A stretch of 64,000 nt of DNA, from contig CM042042.1 of NCBI GenBank assembly GCA_023525975.1, positions 5,525,501-5,589,500 on the forward strand. Reading direction: 5' to 3'. Shown here piece after piece: positions 21,382-33,560 of the stretch. Below the pieces are notes generated by a model. It did not search any database and was not told the DNA's origin. It saw only the letters and a list, made by a program, of their open reading frames with translations. The DNA comes from Smallanthus sonchifolius. Taxonomy: Eukaryota; Streptophyta; Magnoliopsida; Asterales; Asteraceae. The position numbers and the translations under genes are program-made. How positions within the stretch are numbered: the first letter of the stretch is position 1; each line of letters starts with the position of its first letter.

Positions 21382-23229
21382 TGTAAGGCTCTAAACCCGG
21401 GAACCCGACATCTTGGCATACACGTAAGCACAGTACTAAGTGACATCAAATTGTCTCATTAAATGCAGCGAAAAACAAACAGTCAACAGTGGTCAACGAC
21501 CCAAATCTCAAACATAATCCAAACAAGTAATTATATCTAATCATTCAACATCATACTGGAAAAGTAAATGTAATCATAATGATCACGGTAACCAAATGCC
21601 ATCCAGAAGCCGCCAGCTCACACTTTCTCCTTACCTTAAATACATGCTAAAAAGTCAGCTACGCTGAGTGAGTTCTATAGTAATTCGTTCGAGGATATTA
21701 AATCCCGAACCTTTATTAAAAACGATTTACGTCACAAAGTTTTTCCCCATTTCTTTACCGATTAATCAATTAAATATTTTATCGACATACACGAAATCAC
21801 ATCGACTGGTCTAATGACTCGTTGACTGATCATCGTCGGTCATAACCACCCACCGACCAGCACCGACCTACTATCACGCTTAAGCAACCCATTTCATCCG
21901 ACTAAGTTCAGACTCAATTCCCGTCGACTAGAGTCAACACGATATCAATTAACCTCTTAATATAAAGTCACCGCATTAGATAACATGATAACAAATCCTA
22001 TGCATACAATTATAACTATCATTTCACAACACAAATATTGACCTCAAAACCCTTAACATTTCGTGCCTTCGCTATAATGCACGTTGCAAGTATTCGAGCC
22101 CAAAACTACAAAACGTTTAAAAGTGGGCGATAGAAACTCACCTTTGCTAGACGCGACTTGATCTCTAGAACTTGCTAACTTCCCATGCTCGTCTTTCGAC
22201 TTCGTACGTAATCAATAACACAATACATGAGTCAATACATGACTCGACGTTCGTCCTCTCGCTCACTCACTCAAACCGACCCGATGTGTGATCACCCGCG
22301 CATGCATGTCGCCATGCATGGCTTGCATGCAACGCGTAAACGCTCGATCGTACCCAACCCGACATCCCGGACGGCCTTACACCACCTCCTTCGGCTTCCG
22401 GCAGCCTCCACAGCCGCCTGCTCGTTGCTGTCGGAGCACCGCCTTGGTCACCCGCAAACCCCGCCGTCCTCGTCACCTCGCCACAGTCGTGAACCACCCT
22501 AACGACGACTGCCTACACCTTTCTCGCACCTGAACCTCCGTGAACAGCCCCCTTCGGGGACTGCCGTGTCCGCCCAGCGCCACCGCCGGCCGCGTTGCGC
22601 GCTTTTTGCTGCTACCGTGCGCTTCCTGCTGCCACCACAGCCGCACCTCGCCTCCCTTCGTCTTGCTACCATCGTCCGACCCTCGCCGGTCCTTACCCGA
22701 GGTTGCTACACATGCCGGCCACCCATGGCGGGTTCGGCCGAACCTCCCTCAATCCGAAAACACTCATAAAATGACAATAGCATTAACGCGTAAGATTTAC
22801 AAGATTATACCTCAATTCCGGGTGACTCGTGTGGATTGAATCACCAACGAACTCCTTCATCTCGTCCTAAGTCCTCGCGTGAAACCCTACTACCACAAAT
22901 GCGTTAACAATGGTTCAACGAATGAATACACGAAACGGGGGACGAAAGATTGAGACTTTTTACCTTGGAATTGGGGACTCCCCCCCGCCCACTTGCCGTA
23001 ACCCTATAGGGGTGTTTGTGCCGGACCAAGCTTCGGCCCTTGCGTCTCACGGCCCGTCTCGCTTCTTTTTATAAACGGTAACCTCCAGTCTTGATATTTA
23101 TATATTAACCCCCGCCTAATTATTTGTATAACGATAACGTACTGTTCCCGTCAAGTTTCCTGTACCCGGGAACCTTTATTTACAAAAAATTACATACTCG
23201 TTTTCTAAACGAAAAACCGGGATGTTACA
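21382..23229 (-). mobile_element. Solo-type Gypsy LTR, minus strand (1848 bp)
   Basis: On the minus strand it begins TGTAACATCCCGG (23229) and ends ...CCTTACA (21382). The five bases outside are ccaac on the left and gcaac on the right, a 5-bp target duplication with one change. No primer binding site or internal region is attached, so it looks like a solo LTR from unequal recombination. It holds a GC-rich middle (22250-22760) with chance open frames. Confidence 0.75.
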
Positions 23230-23680
23230 GCAACCAAGATTCCCAGTAGAATACCCCGATCCAAACAAACCCAAGGAAGAAGATCGGAGTTACCATGATC
23301 ACCTCTGTACCACATCGCATATACCTAAACCGACCCGTGGGAACTCCCATTTTCCCTACTATGAAACACCTGGCAAACCCACGTCGCACCACCGCCGACA
23401 GACTAACAACGGTACTAAGGACACGGACCGACAACCCATACTCTACGATGCCCATACCATTGCCACCATGTTCCTCGAACTAGGATTGACTAGTGACGAA
23501 CAACCCCATGGCCCTAAGACACTCATACCGACCTCATAAAGGTGCAAAATGAAAAGAAAAGAAATATATTTCTAGTGAAAGACTGGACAACTCTTCTTCT
23601 CCAAAAACCCAAGCCCTTGAACCCTGTCAAATAACCCTACGCCCACCAAAAGGCTTTAACGACATCCTCTTCTCGCGAAC
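23230..23680. other. Right flank of the solo LTR, unrecognised
   Basis: An open frame runs to 23539 on the plus strand (HDHLCTTSHIPKPTRGNS and more) but has no domain I recognise and no own ATG context. Probably old repeat or pseudogene DNA. Confidence 0.3.
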
Positions 23681-24120
23681 CACGCGAAGGGCTTCAAGGT
23701 GCATTTTTGCACCCACTTTTGTCACCGGTGATACCTCACCATCGATACCCCAGCTGCCAATGGCTCCATACCACATTGTTTTAAGACCCGAAACCCTAAC
23801 AATCGTCGGGTTTGGAGAAGTGGTGGCGAAAACATGCGCCACTTGGGGTTATATGTCCTCCCCTCTGTGGTATTTGAAAAATAACGCATCACGTGACTTG
23901 AGGCAGCCACTGATCTACCTTAGACACGACTTTTGATTCGCTATGTTCCCTATGGATCTACGACTCATTTGACCCACCCCACCGATTGAGACTTCCTACT
24001 TTAATAGGCCAATCTGGGAGGGAATTCCCCCCTTTAGATATCAACCCTTCATGAATCGGCCTAAGAAGGGGCATCACTTCTTATCCACGCCTACAAGCTT
24101 TTGGGCCTAATATTGTCATC
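23681..24120 (+). repeat. Copy A of a diverged 440-bp tandem duplication
   Basis: It starts 'cacgcgaagggcttcaaggtgca' and includes landmarks such as gatctacgactcatttgacc, a gggagggaa motif and tttagatatca. The same landmarks recur in order 440 bp later in copy B. Confidence 0.8.
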
Positions 24121-24437
24121 CACGCGAAGGGTTTCAATGTGCACTTTGGCACCCATTGTTTTCATCGGTGATACCCTCATCATCGTTACCATCGCATTGT
24201 TTAAGACCGGGTTAAATGTCGTTCCCATTATAGTATTTTAAAATACACATCTCACGTATCGAGACTGCCACCGATCTCCCTCAGACCAGGCTTCTGATTT
24301 GTTCTATTCTCTATAGATCTGTGACTCATTTGACCTACCCCACCTATTGAGGCTTCCCAATTTGATAGACCAATCCGGGAGGGAAGTACCCCTTTAGATA
24401 TCAGACCAACATGAAACGGCGCAATAAGTGGCGTTAT
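24121..24437 (+). repeat. Copy B of the 440-bp duplication, split by a solo LTR
   Basis: It starts 'cacgcgaagggtttcaatgtgca' and follows copy A to 24437, where a 4.1 kb LTR interrupts it. Copy B resumes at 28541 (cttcttatctactcctgcaac...gtgggcc), matching copy A at about 24079-24110. The duplication is therefore older than the LTR insertion. Confidence 0.8.
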
Positions 24438-27400
24438 TGTCACACCCCCAAATTCATTTACTTAGTAAATAAATAAATAAATTAGGGTTGCAGCGATTGG
24501 TAACATTACACAACAGCGGAAGCTAAATAAAGACCTCTAAATATGTCGAACGCCCTGTCTTCATCTTCTAAGGACCTAATCCAAATGTTTAACCTATTCC
24601 AACCGCACTGTATATATATTACCTGAAAAAGATGCTCAAAAATGTCAACGCAATGTTGGTGAGTTCACAGGTTTTAAATGAATACAATTGGCAAAACCAT
24701 ATTTATGAAATCATTTGTCAAAAACTATTTATACGAAATCCTTCGGCAAAAACCATTTGCACGAAATTGATTGACAAAACTGTTTGTACGGGTACTGTTG
24801 GCAAAACCCTTTGCTTGAAATTCACTGTCAAGACCATTGATACGTATACCAATGGCAAAACCCGTTTCTCAAAATTGACTGACAAAACCATTGGTACGTA
24901 TACCATTGGCGAAATCATTTGCTCGAAATTTACGTTATGCTTATGATAAACAAAACAAGTTAGCGGTTGATTCATCGATGTCTAGCTAGCACAAACGAAT
25001 TATGTGATGCACAAACCTATAACCAAACCTTTAACGAATTCTAGAGTTTGCCCCAGCCCATTGTCCCTTTAAACAATGAGAAAAACAAGACCTAATATGC
25101 AATCATTTGACCCTGCTGGTCGTAGTTAGCGCGACTAACCATGATTGGGGGTGTCAACCCAAAAAGTACTATTCATATTGATCTACGGCTAAGTCCATAG
25201 CTAATGGTTATAGTTCGAAATACCGAGGACTTTAGGTGTTAACTCATGCTCACAAGGGAATCAGATGCTTGTTTCTCGTTTTCTAGTTATCATGCCATTT
25301 GAATTTAACATGTTTTTCCCCCCAAATATAGAAAACAGTAAAAAGGGGTCGTGAAACTCACAAGTAGTTAAACCAAAATGTTCATGTTATCCATAGTGTA
25401 AACAAATATGTTTCATTCTTTCAAATATGTCGTATAAGCATGTTTCTCCCCCGATGTTTATAAAACATTAAAAAAACAAAAAGGGGTTGTGAAACTCACC
25501 TTGTGACGTGTCAGGAACAACGATGTCCTTCTGATAGCAATGGAACCCAATGTCCACAAGATATGATAGTCACAGTTTTACGTTCTACTCGAGTCCTTCG
25601 ATACCTGTAGGTACTTTATGATTTTATAATCTAACTCTAATAATGTAAAGCGAGTCTAAACTCGCGTCGAGTTATCACGTGTGTGGTTGAGATCTGTTGA
25701 TTCTTAACGGTATTACTGATTTAATATACGTTGTCGGTTTAACGATCGGTAATGTTGGTTATTTAGATGAAGTTAGGATTCTAATCTCATGTACGTTCCC
25801 AAAGTCACGTTTAAAAAGTACTAGTTGTCATGCATGTAATTGTTTATAGCTATAAGTACTTATAATCAGTAACGATAGTCCCCTTTCGGGCGACTCGTAA
25901 CAAAATGTGTGTAATCCAATGTTTTAGTAAAATTGAATCCAGATTTCATAATCTACTTAAATGGACGCTCTTAATTATATGTATTTTAAATCTTATAATA
26001 TATTTGTATAGGATGGTATCTTGCAAATAAACGTCTGTGCTATGTAAAGTACACATATGTTCCTTTTGTCAAAAATAGTATTTACATATGTAAGTATATA
26101 TGTATATATTTTTTGTAGATTAATATCGTATTATAAAAATACTTTATGGTTTCCCACAAAATGCAATATATGAATACAGTTTTATAGGTGACAAAACATA
26201 TATCCAAGTTCATAAAATCTAAGTTTGTATATTTATTCACTACATATATGTTTAAGTTTCCAATTGTTCACGTCATATACTCAAAACTTTAATGATATAC
26301 GTATCTATACACACACATCTCATATTTGAATCTAACTATCGTGTTACATAATAATTGTTTGATTTTCATATAAACATTTAATATTTATATGCATACGGGT
26401 ATTTATATAAACGATGAACATGTATATATACATAATTTTAGGTAATTACTTGTGTATGTAAGTTCATATAGTTATATAGTATGTTATATTTATGAAAAAT
26501 GTAGTCGCATTAACCCTTGTTAATCGTCGGATGTCGTTTAGTAACTTTGGTTATACTTTTTCGTATTATTTGACGCGTGCCAGTATATATATATATATAC
26601 ACACGTATGTTTTGAATGAATTTCTTATCGTTAACCGCATCACACCCGTAATTATTTTGTATAAACCCTTTCATATTACTAATATATCAAAACCGTTATC
26701 TCGTCCAAGTAATAATATCTAATAATAATAATATATGTCGTTCGTTAACCGATTTCAATATTCTCGTTTAACCGGCAATACGTTTCCGGATATGCTTTCC
26801 CGTCTAATAATAACTATATTTTTTTTTTTCAAATCAAAACTCTCTTGGTGGAACCTACGGGTTTAGGGCTCGTTAATATTTATTTTACCGTTAGTGAATC
26901 GTTTTGGGCCCAACACAAATCTTAACCGCACACACGTTTGACTTTCGTGTAAATAAATATGACCACTTTAACGCGTTTATATACCTTTTCATGCACTCGG
27001 TTCGCATATACGAACCTGTTGACCCGTGTTGACCGTTGACCAAGTTTGACCGAGTCCGAGACCACCGAATATATCTAGATCTACCATGTATTAACAGATC
27101 TGATGGTTAGAGTTGTTTAATCAACAAGAAAAGTGACCGGGTTTGGGTTTTTACCTCGTGTCGCCGGAAAAACGACCGGAACAGTTGCGGTTCAAGAATA
27201 GCAGTGGCCGGAACTACAGATCTGACCACGTAGCTTGTTCCCACTTACTGGAAAGACGAGAATGCCGCAATGGCCGAGCCGCCGTCGTCGGAGCTCGCCG
27301 GAAAAACCGAGTTTTGAAACCCTAGTTCGCCTGAGGTCGTGTCCGCCGCCCGCGCCACCGCCATATGCGTCTTCCGAGGCCGTCTCTCGTCGGAATAGCG

Positions 27401-28535
27401 TGGCTCTCGTCAGCATCTAAACGGCTTGACTTAAAACCTCCGCTGCCGCCACCCTTTCTCGTCTGGATCATCGTCACCGGAAAAGCGGGAACCGCCAAAG
27501 CCGTCGGAAACTTGTCTGTGGCGGCGGATCCCTAGCCGTCGCCACCCTTTGGACCGGATTTCTACCACTTCCGTCGGGAATTAGCGAGAAAAACCACCAT
27601 TACCGTGTTCAGGACGACGAGATCTATCGGAAGGTATATACCACTCGCCGCCACTCGTCGTCGCCGTCGGTGGCACCGCCGTACTCCGTCGCCGCTCCGC
27701 CGTGACCCCGCCGCTGCTCCGCCGTGAGCTGGCCGGCCGGTGACCTTTATCTCTCTTTTCTCTCAACACAGCTTTATGTGTGTGTTTGTGTTTTGAAGGA
27801 ATGAGAACATTTTTGGGTTTAAGTTAGTATATATACATGGGTGTGTTTTTAACGAGTGTAACCCGCCTAACAAACTCATCTCAATCTCGTTGTCTCGATA
27901 ATTAAATCCGTGATTTCGACAAACTTTTACATATCGACAATAACTAGGTTTAATTAGAATGAGATGATTATTACTATACTTTTGTTTGCATTATTTTCTC
28001 GAGACGTTATTGCTAACAACGCTTGTTTAACGAGGCCCTTCGTGATGTACCCGTATCTTGCGTAAAGTTATCCGAATAAGCATTAAAGGAATATAAATAA
28101 GATACTATAACCTGTTGACTTAAATATCCGTCAGGCTATTTTTTTTCCCAGATAATACTCGACTGACGCATCGTTCGTTTACAATGCCTTTTCTTTTATA
28201 AGTTCCTAAAATTGTGTGACGACTTGCGCTCCGTTAATTTCTATTATTATATTGCTTAATATAGATATCTATATCAGGTCACGTATAACCTATTGACGGT
28301 TACATTTCGGTATTTGCCGTTGTCGCGCGTTAGTTGTTTTATTATTACACCGCAAAGTGTATATCTGTTAGGTGTTTAGTATAAGTCGTCTCGAATCATT
28401 CATTGATCCGTCCTGCAAGTCTACATGTTAGGTTTGCCTATTGGGTCTATAACTGGGCCTATAATGGGCCGAGCCCAGCCCAGTTATGGTGAACTAACTA
28501 TTAAGGATTATTGACCCTAATTCAGGGTTGTCACA
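24438..28535 (-). mobile_element. Solo LTR of a Gypsy-type element, minus strand (4098 bp), perfect TSD
   Basis: On the minus strand it starts TGTGACAACCCTGAATTAGG (28535) and ends GGGGGTGTGACA (24438), usual Gypsy LTR termini. GTTAT is present on both sides (24433-24437 and 28536-28540), a perfect 5-bp duplication. No interior is attached. A GC-rich block at 27140-27770 with TATA-like sequence at about 27825-27835 (minus) lies where U3/R would be. At 4.1 kb it is long even for plant Gypsy LTRs. Confidence 0.85.
24690..24940 (+). repeat. 54-bp tandem repeat inside the solo LTR
   Basis: Units start near 24690, 24746, 24800, 24854 and 24908, with 27-bp half-units visible (tgacaaaac..ttg / ggcaaaacc..ttgc). 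The plus-strand frame stays open across it only because 54 is a multiple of three; there is no reason to call a gene. Confidence 0.75.
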
Positions 28536-28540
28536 GTTAT

Positions 28541-29518
28541 CTTCTTATCTACTCCTGCAACCTTGTGGGCCCCATGGTTTAAACCTGTTTGTTGTCGACC
28601 AAACTTTCGATTATCTCCATAAGCGCCACATGACCAACTAATTTTATTTTTTTGTGTTTTTTTCTCCCCAAGTAGGAATGTTTTTAAGACCCTAAGCCCA
28701 CATGGTTCTAGAAAGGTGATCCTAATGAGATTCCGGCCCTTAGTTACCTTCTTCTGATTAACTTTGACGCCCCTTGTTCAAAACTCACCTTTTTCTCGTC
28801 AGTTGGACCCCTCGTATGAATTCCCAAAATGCCCTTCTCATTATTATCAAGGTGGCCTTTGGAACCTTGATTATCTAATGTTGTCAAGCTACATCCACGG
28901 ACTACCAGGCGTGCGTTCATTCGGTCGTTCATCCCCCACATTAACAAGACTTGTAGAACCCTCATCAGGGTTAAACTCCATACTTCCCCCTTACAACGTT
29001 CACTCCCTTAGAAGTCAACCCCGTTCAAGGGCTTCATGACCCATATCAACTCTTTTTTACTTGCCTCTTCATCCGGGTAAATATCAAAATGCATAGGTAT
29101 TGGATAAATGATGATGCTAGCGTCAAGATGCTCCTCCCCATGATCCTCATCTCAAATGGTGGACCCTGGATTGGTTTCTTGAACCTTGCAACCTTGTGAT
29201 CTAAACAAAACTTGGCCACTACTTCGTCCGGCGAATCTGTGGTTTAGAAGATTGTCATTTTTACAAGCCATTTGAAACTACAAAGCTCTATTACCACTTG
29301 ATGCGAACATAAACACATTCAAATGTCTCACAAAGCAAAATATTATATTCACACAATTTGATCCGAACGATTTGATGATAAAGCTTAAAACTTGCAAGTT
29401 TTAATCAAGAATAGTCAACTAACTAACAAACAATGATAACCCTAATATTTATAACAAACTTAAGATAACTAGGAAACTAAATCACACAAAATATAGGAAT
29501 GTTTTAATCCAATAAATT
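28541..29518. other. Continuation of copy B and flanking unplaced repeat DNA
   Basis: The first 40 bp complete copy B of the tandem duplication. The rest has short open frames on both strands without recognisable domains. Nothing further seen. Confidence 0.4.
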
Positions 29519-29525
29519 GAAGATA

Positions 29526-29752
29526 CCGAGCATTCTGGTTGAGTGGTAGCCCTATGACTTTCCAAATGAGAGGTCATGGGTTCGAGTCTCGCTTGGGACA
29601 AAAATTGCTCCAGATTGAGCCAGGGGGTTTTCTCAGTTGTGGGTTTCCTTCTGAGTGGTGTGGGGTGAGGTTCGAACCGGGGTGGGGACTCTAGGCCCGA
29701 TTAAGATAACAAAGTCCTTCAATCACTAGACCATCTACTGTTTAAAAAAATA
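29526..29752 (+). mobile_element. tRNA-derived SINE, family A, with 7-bp TSD
   Basis: An A-box-like TGGTTGAGTGGTAG (about 29540-29553) and a B box GGGTTCGAGTCTC (about 29579-29591) lie at tRNA-like spacing. A body with a 'ggtttccttctgagtggtgtgggg' segment follows and the tail is T/A-rich. GAAGATA flanks it at 29519-29525 and 29753-29759. A diverged second copy sits at 56239-56437 on the other strand. Confidence 0.8.
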
Positions 29753-29759
29753 GAAGATA

Positions 29760-30465
29760 ATTATAAATCTTTCAGATTAAGCTTGCAACCAATCTTTACC
29801 CCCATACCCTTCGGTCCAATTATACTTTAGCGAGGCCAAACAAGCCAATAATCCAATATTCTGATCAAAAGGTCCACTAAACATGAGCCCACTATGAGCT
29901 AATACATGGATGATGGATGCTCCTCCATCAAACTTAATAACATACATGGATGATGGATGCTCCTCCTCCACTATGAGCTCATACATGTATGATGGTTTCC
30001 TGGCTCCGAAGGCAGTGGAATTTCTTAATAGGGTTCAGCGAGTCGTGCACAGTAATATTTCGGTCCCTAAGACTCAAAACCTCTTGTTTAGTAGGATCGG
30101 TTTTGCTATCTAAAACAGGGTTGCGGCACAACTTGTTGCCCATTTACCGGCCACTTTATTATAATCTTCTCTCTTATTAAAAGGTACACTTTAGTAATAG
30201 AGAATTTCGAGCTAATTCTTGGTTTGGTTGGTAGAATAACAGCTTTCACGATACAAACTTGAAATTAAAATTATTATATTTTCGGAAAAAGTTACCTCAA
30301 CGATCTTTTTATTGAAATATTAAATGACAGTGTAGCCTTAGTTTTAATATTTTTCCATGTTTTTGATTGAAACATTTTGCGGGTTTCTTATTGTAACATT
30401 TCAAAAAGGAATATCTTTATTAACAAACTGAAATATATATTCCGCATATTGAACTAGTACTAAAC
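29760..30465. other. Unassigned repeat-like DNA
   Basis: It contains a two-copy 39-bp direct repeat (acatggatgatggatgctcc at about 29905 and 29944) and a segment at 29823-29890 that weakly resembles 20762-20830 (aatccaatattctgatcaaaa...cccactaaac). No gene recognised. Confidence 0.4.
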
Positions 30466-31295
30466 CCGTAGGTGTCATGGCGCGCAAAACCGTGAAAAAA
30501 TTAACGTCCTAGAAACCTTATAAAACAAGACCAAAACTTTCACGTAAAATGACATGGCGCGGTTGAACCGTCTGTTTGTTTCAAACTTTATGTCTAAAAT
30601 TTGACCTCGACTCAGTATTTTTTCGAACTCGGTTTGGGGTTAACATGTTTATTATTTTTTAATTTATATACATTTATATATATATTTATTATATACACAT
30701 ATATTTATAATAATAAATCTTGTTTTAAAACTTATTTGTTCATAAAATATTTTTATAAATTGAATATTTCTTTTTATAAAATATTTTAAAAGAAATATTA
30801 TTTCACCAATAACACTCAACATACAAATCTCCATATAACTATCGGTTTACAACAAATTATCTTTATTCAACTCATGTAATACATGGGTATGATTAACCGT
30901 ATAACCTAAAAGTAATATTTTGCGTTTATCTTTTTTAAACAAATTAATTCGACCCGTACAAATCATGTGATCATATCCACTTAAACAATAAAAAATATAG
31001 ATTATGATAGATAATTTATTAGGGTTGATCTTATTTTAGTATCAATGTTCTATGTTCTATATATAATAAACAAATATATAGAACGTCACTTGTCATCATT
31101 TGTGAGCCCTCAATATTTATTTTTTCTACTTCTCTTTTTTCATCTAAAAAATAAGTTTATTTTTTATTTTTTTTTCTTAGTTTTTATATCTTTTTTTAAC
31201 AATTATTTATTATTTTATTTATTTAACTGATGTAATACACAAATTTCTAAGATAGTATTTTAATATTTAACTATATTGACAAGAGATTCTTAAAA
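30466..31295. other. AT-rich DNA with a Helitron-like piece
   Basis: The part at 30470-30560 (aaaccgtgaaaaaattaacgtcctagaaa, cataaaac type) resembles 55605-55680, a stretch before another Helitron-like end. The remainder is T-rich and has no gene. Confidence 0.35.
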
Positions 31296-32262
31296 GAGTA
31301 AATTTTGTTTTTCGCCCCTGTGGTTTTGCATGTTTAACCATTTTAGTTCAAAAATGAATCTTTTAACATATTAGCATCTGAGATTGTATTTTTTTAACCA
31401 TTTCAGTCCATAACAATAACCATATTAACTTTTTCTATTAAATATAGAGCATTTTAGACATTTTATTTCTTAGTGAACTAATTTAACATTTTCAGTCCTA
31501 TAAAAACCTTTTTTTAAGATTTTTCCTTAAAAAAATTCTACTTTTCTAAAAACTTTTTTTTATACCTTTTTAAATTAATTTTTTAGTTTTTTTTTCTCGT
31601 AAAAACGTCTTTTTTGAACTTTTTAAAACATGTTTTTTAATTTCTCTATTTTTTTTACTCTTTTTTTATAAAAACGTTTTAAACATTTTTTAGGTTTTTT
31701 ATAAAAACATTTTTTAGCTTTTTCATAAAATAATTTTTTAACTATTTTAAAAGCGTTTTTTTTACTCTTTTAAGTGAAATAACTTTTAAAATAGTGAACT
31801 ATTAAAAAAACGTTTTTAAATAGTTTTTAAAAAAACTTTTTATGAAAAAGCTAAAAAGATAAAACAATGTTTTTAAAAAAAATATTTTAACTTAAAAAAA
31901 TTATTTTTATAAAAGTTACAAAAACATTTTTAAAAAGGTTAAAAATACACATTTTTTCGGAGAAAAAAAACTTAAAAATAATTTAAAAAAGTGAAAAAAA
32001 ACAGTTTTAAAAAAAATTAAAAAAAAAATAATTAAAAAACCTAAAAAAAAGTTTTTATTGGACTGAAAAAATTAAACTAGTTCATTTAGAAATAAAATAA
32101 CTAAAATGTTTTAATACTTAACAGAACAAGTTAACAGGGTTAGTGTAATTGACTGAAATAGTTACAAAACTACAACTTTAAGGACTGATATATTAAAGGA
32201 TTCCATTTTAAAATAAAATGATTAAACAAGCCAACCATATGAGCCAAAAGCAAAATTTAGTC
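31296..32262. mobile_element. MULE-like foldback element with perfect 9-bp TSD
   Basis: TTCTTAAAA flanks it exactly (31287-31295 and 32263-32271). The two ends are long inverted repeats: GAGTAAATTTTG plus a 'tttttcgcccctgtggttt' terminus on the left against the complement of the right end, which starts GACTAAATTTTGCTTTTGG. Similarity of the arms extends for about 250 bp and then into an A/T homopolymer-rich centre. There is no transposase. A 9-bp duplication points to Mutator-like mobilisation. Confidence 0.85.
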
Positions 32263-32339
32263 TTCTTAAAATTACCATAGCTTATACAATATCCATTTTC
32301 TATTAAACTTCTATAAATGCTATATTGACCTGAAAATTG

Positions 32340-32420
32340 CATTCATTTATTGAAGTGTTAACCTTAAAGTTGAAGTCATTTATTGCATAAGACCTTAAAG
32401 TTGAAGTCATTTATTGCAAT
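32340..32420 (+). repeat. Short direct repeat
   Basis: 'accttaaagttgaagtcatttattgca' occurs twice about 40 bp apart (near 32361 and 32393). Confidence 0.75.
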
Positions 32421-32524
32421 GACATATAGACACCAGGATCTCGATACTATTCATACTTACGGTTTTTTTTTAAATAGAAACTTCTACTCTTAAATTATAT
32501 CAAATATTTTATCTCATGTTTGAA

Positions 32525-32590
32525 TTTGAATCTAGAACCTCTTATCTAAGAGACAAGATCCTCTACCAAGTAAGCTAATCCCACATTGAC
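32525..32590 (-). repeat. tRNA-like fragment, probably SINE head
   Basis: On the minus strand: TAGCTTACTTGGTAGAGG (A-box-like) and GGTTCTAGATTCAAA (weak B box) at tRNA-like distance. Body and target duplication were not identified. Confidence 0.4.
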
Positions 32591-32599
32591 ATTTAATAT

Positions 32600-33175
32600 T
32601 TCATACTTATACTTATTAGAAACTAGATTTAAAATGCGACTTACGTGACTCCCCTAATTGGGGAGTGCCATGTGTGAATTAAATTTTTTTTATATTTTTG
32701 TTTTTAACTCTTATAATATATATAATAAATGTTTTCATTCTGTTTCATTTTCTATTAATTTCGTTTTTATTTAATAACTTTCGTTCGTTAATTTTTTTAA
32801 AATATAGAGTTCGCCACTATTTGTAGTTTTTTTCAACGTTTCAATATAATTTTTTTTTAAATGGAGTTGTATTCAAAACCAAGTTTTTTTTCGTTGCTTA
32901 TAACGAGTGTCGTTAACGTTACGAGCCGAACCTATTATGGCCACGTCACCGTTTTCTATGATAACTATTGGTTAAGTTTTTTTAAATAACGGAATGTTGT
33001 TTTCTTAAAAAAATTTTGCCAACGTTCTATTTTAAATTTTATTAAAGACTAAGTTAAATTCAAATTTGAGTGTTTTTTTTTTATCGTACGCTATAACGAG
33101 TTTTTAATTAGATGTAAATTTTATTCACGCAAACGAGTCAAACCAACCCGCCGCGAAGCGCGGGGGGTAAAACTC
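32600..33175 (+). mobile_element. Decayed Helitron-like segment
   Basis: The GC-rich stem CCGCGAAGCGCGGGG (about 33151-33165) followed by 'ggtaaaactcg' matches the usual plant Helitron 3' end except that the final CTAG reads CTCG. The left border is not defined. Confidence 0.4.
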
Positions 33176-33186
33176 GTTTATATTTA

Positions 33187-33551
33187 GAGTATAATGTTAT
33201 TTTCATTCCTTTGTTTTCGTTTTGATCATTTTAGACATTTTAATCCAAAACTTTTTTTTTAGCTTTTTCGTCTTTTACTTTTCAAAATCTAGCAATTTTT
33301 AATCCAAATGACTTGTCTACATCCTAACGTTAAATCAATGGTCGGTTTGAAATTCATAGGTTAGAAATCTAACCAAATTACCCTTGATTTAACTAATATT
33401 GCCCCTAATTTTACGTTAAAATATAGACGAATTTATCCAGTTGGATGAAAATGGCTATATTTTGAAAAGTCGGGGACGAAAAAGTACAATTTTTTTTTTA
33501 TAAAAGTGACTAAAATGACCAAACCACATGGACGAAAATGACACTTTACTC
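33187..33551. mobile_element. MULE-like MITE of the GAGTA family
   Basis: It starts GAGTATAATGTTATTTTC and ends with the complement of GAGTAAAGTGTCATTTTCG, then a 'ccatgtggtttgg' segment. Flanking 9-mers ttatattta and ttatacata agree at 7 of 9 positions. 365 bp, no coding capacity. Confidence 0.65.
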
Positions 33552-33560
33552 TTATACATA

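Noticed and set aside
22227..22839. GC-rich open frames on both strands
   Set aside because: They lie within a delimited LTR, overlap each other in several phases and show no domains.
24632..24946. 104-residue frame
   Set aside because: It results from a 54-bp tandem repeat inside a solo LTR.
27143..27769. GC-rich open frames on both strands
   Set aside because: They lie in the U3/R-like part of the 4.1-kb solo LTR; compositional artefacts.
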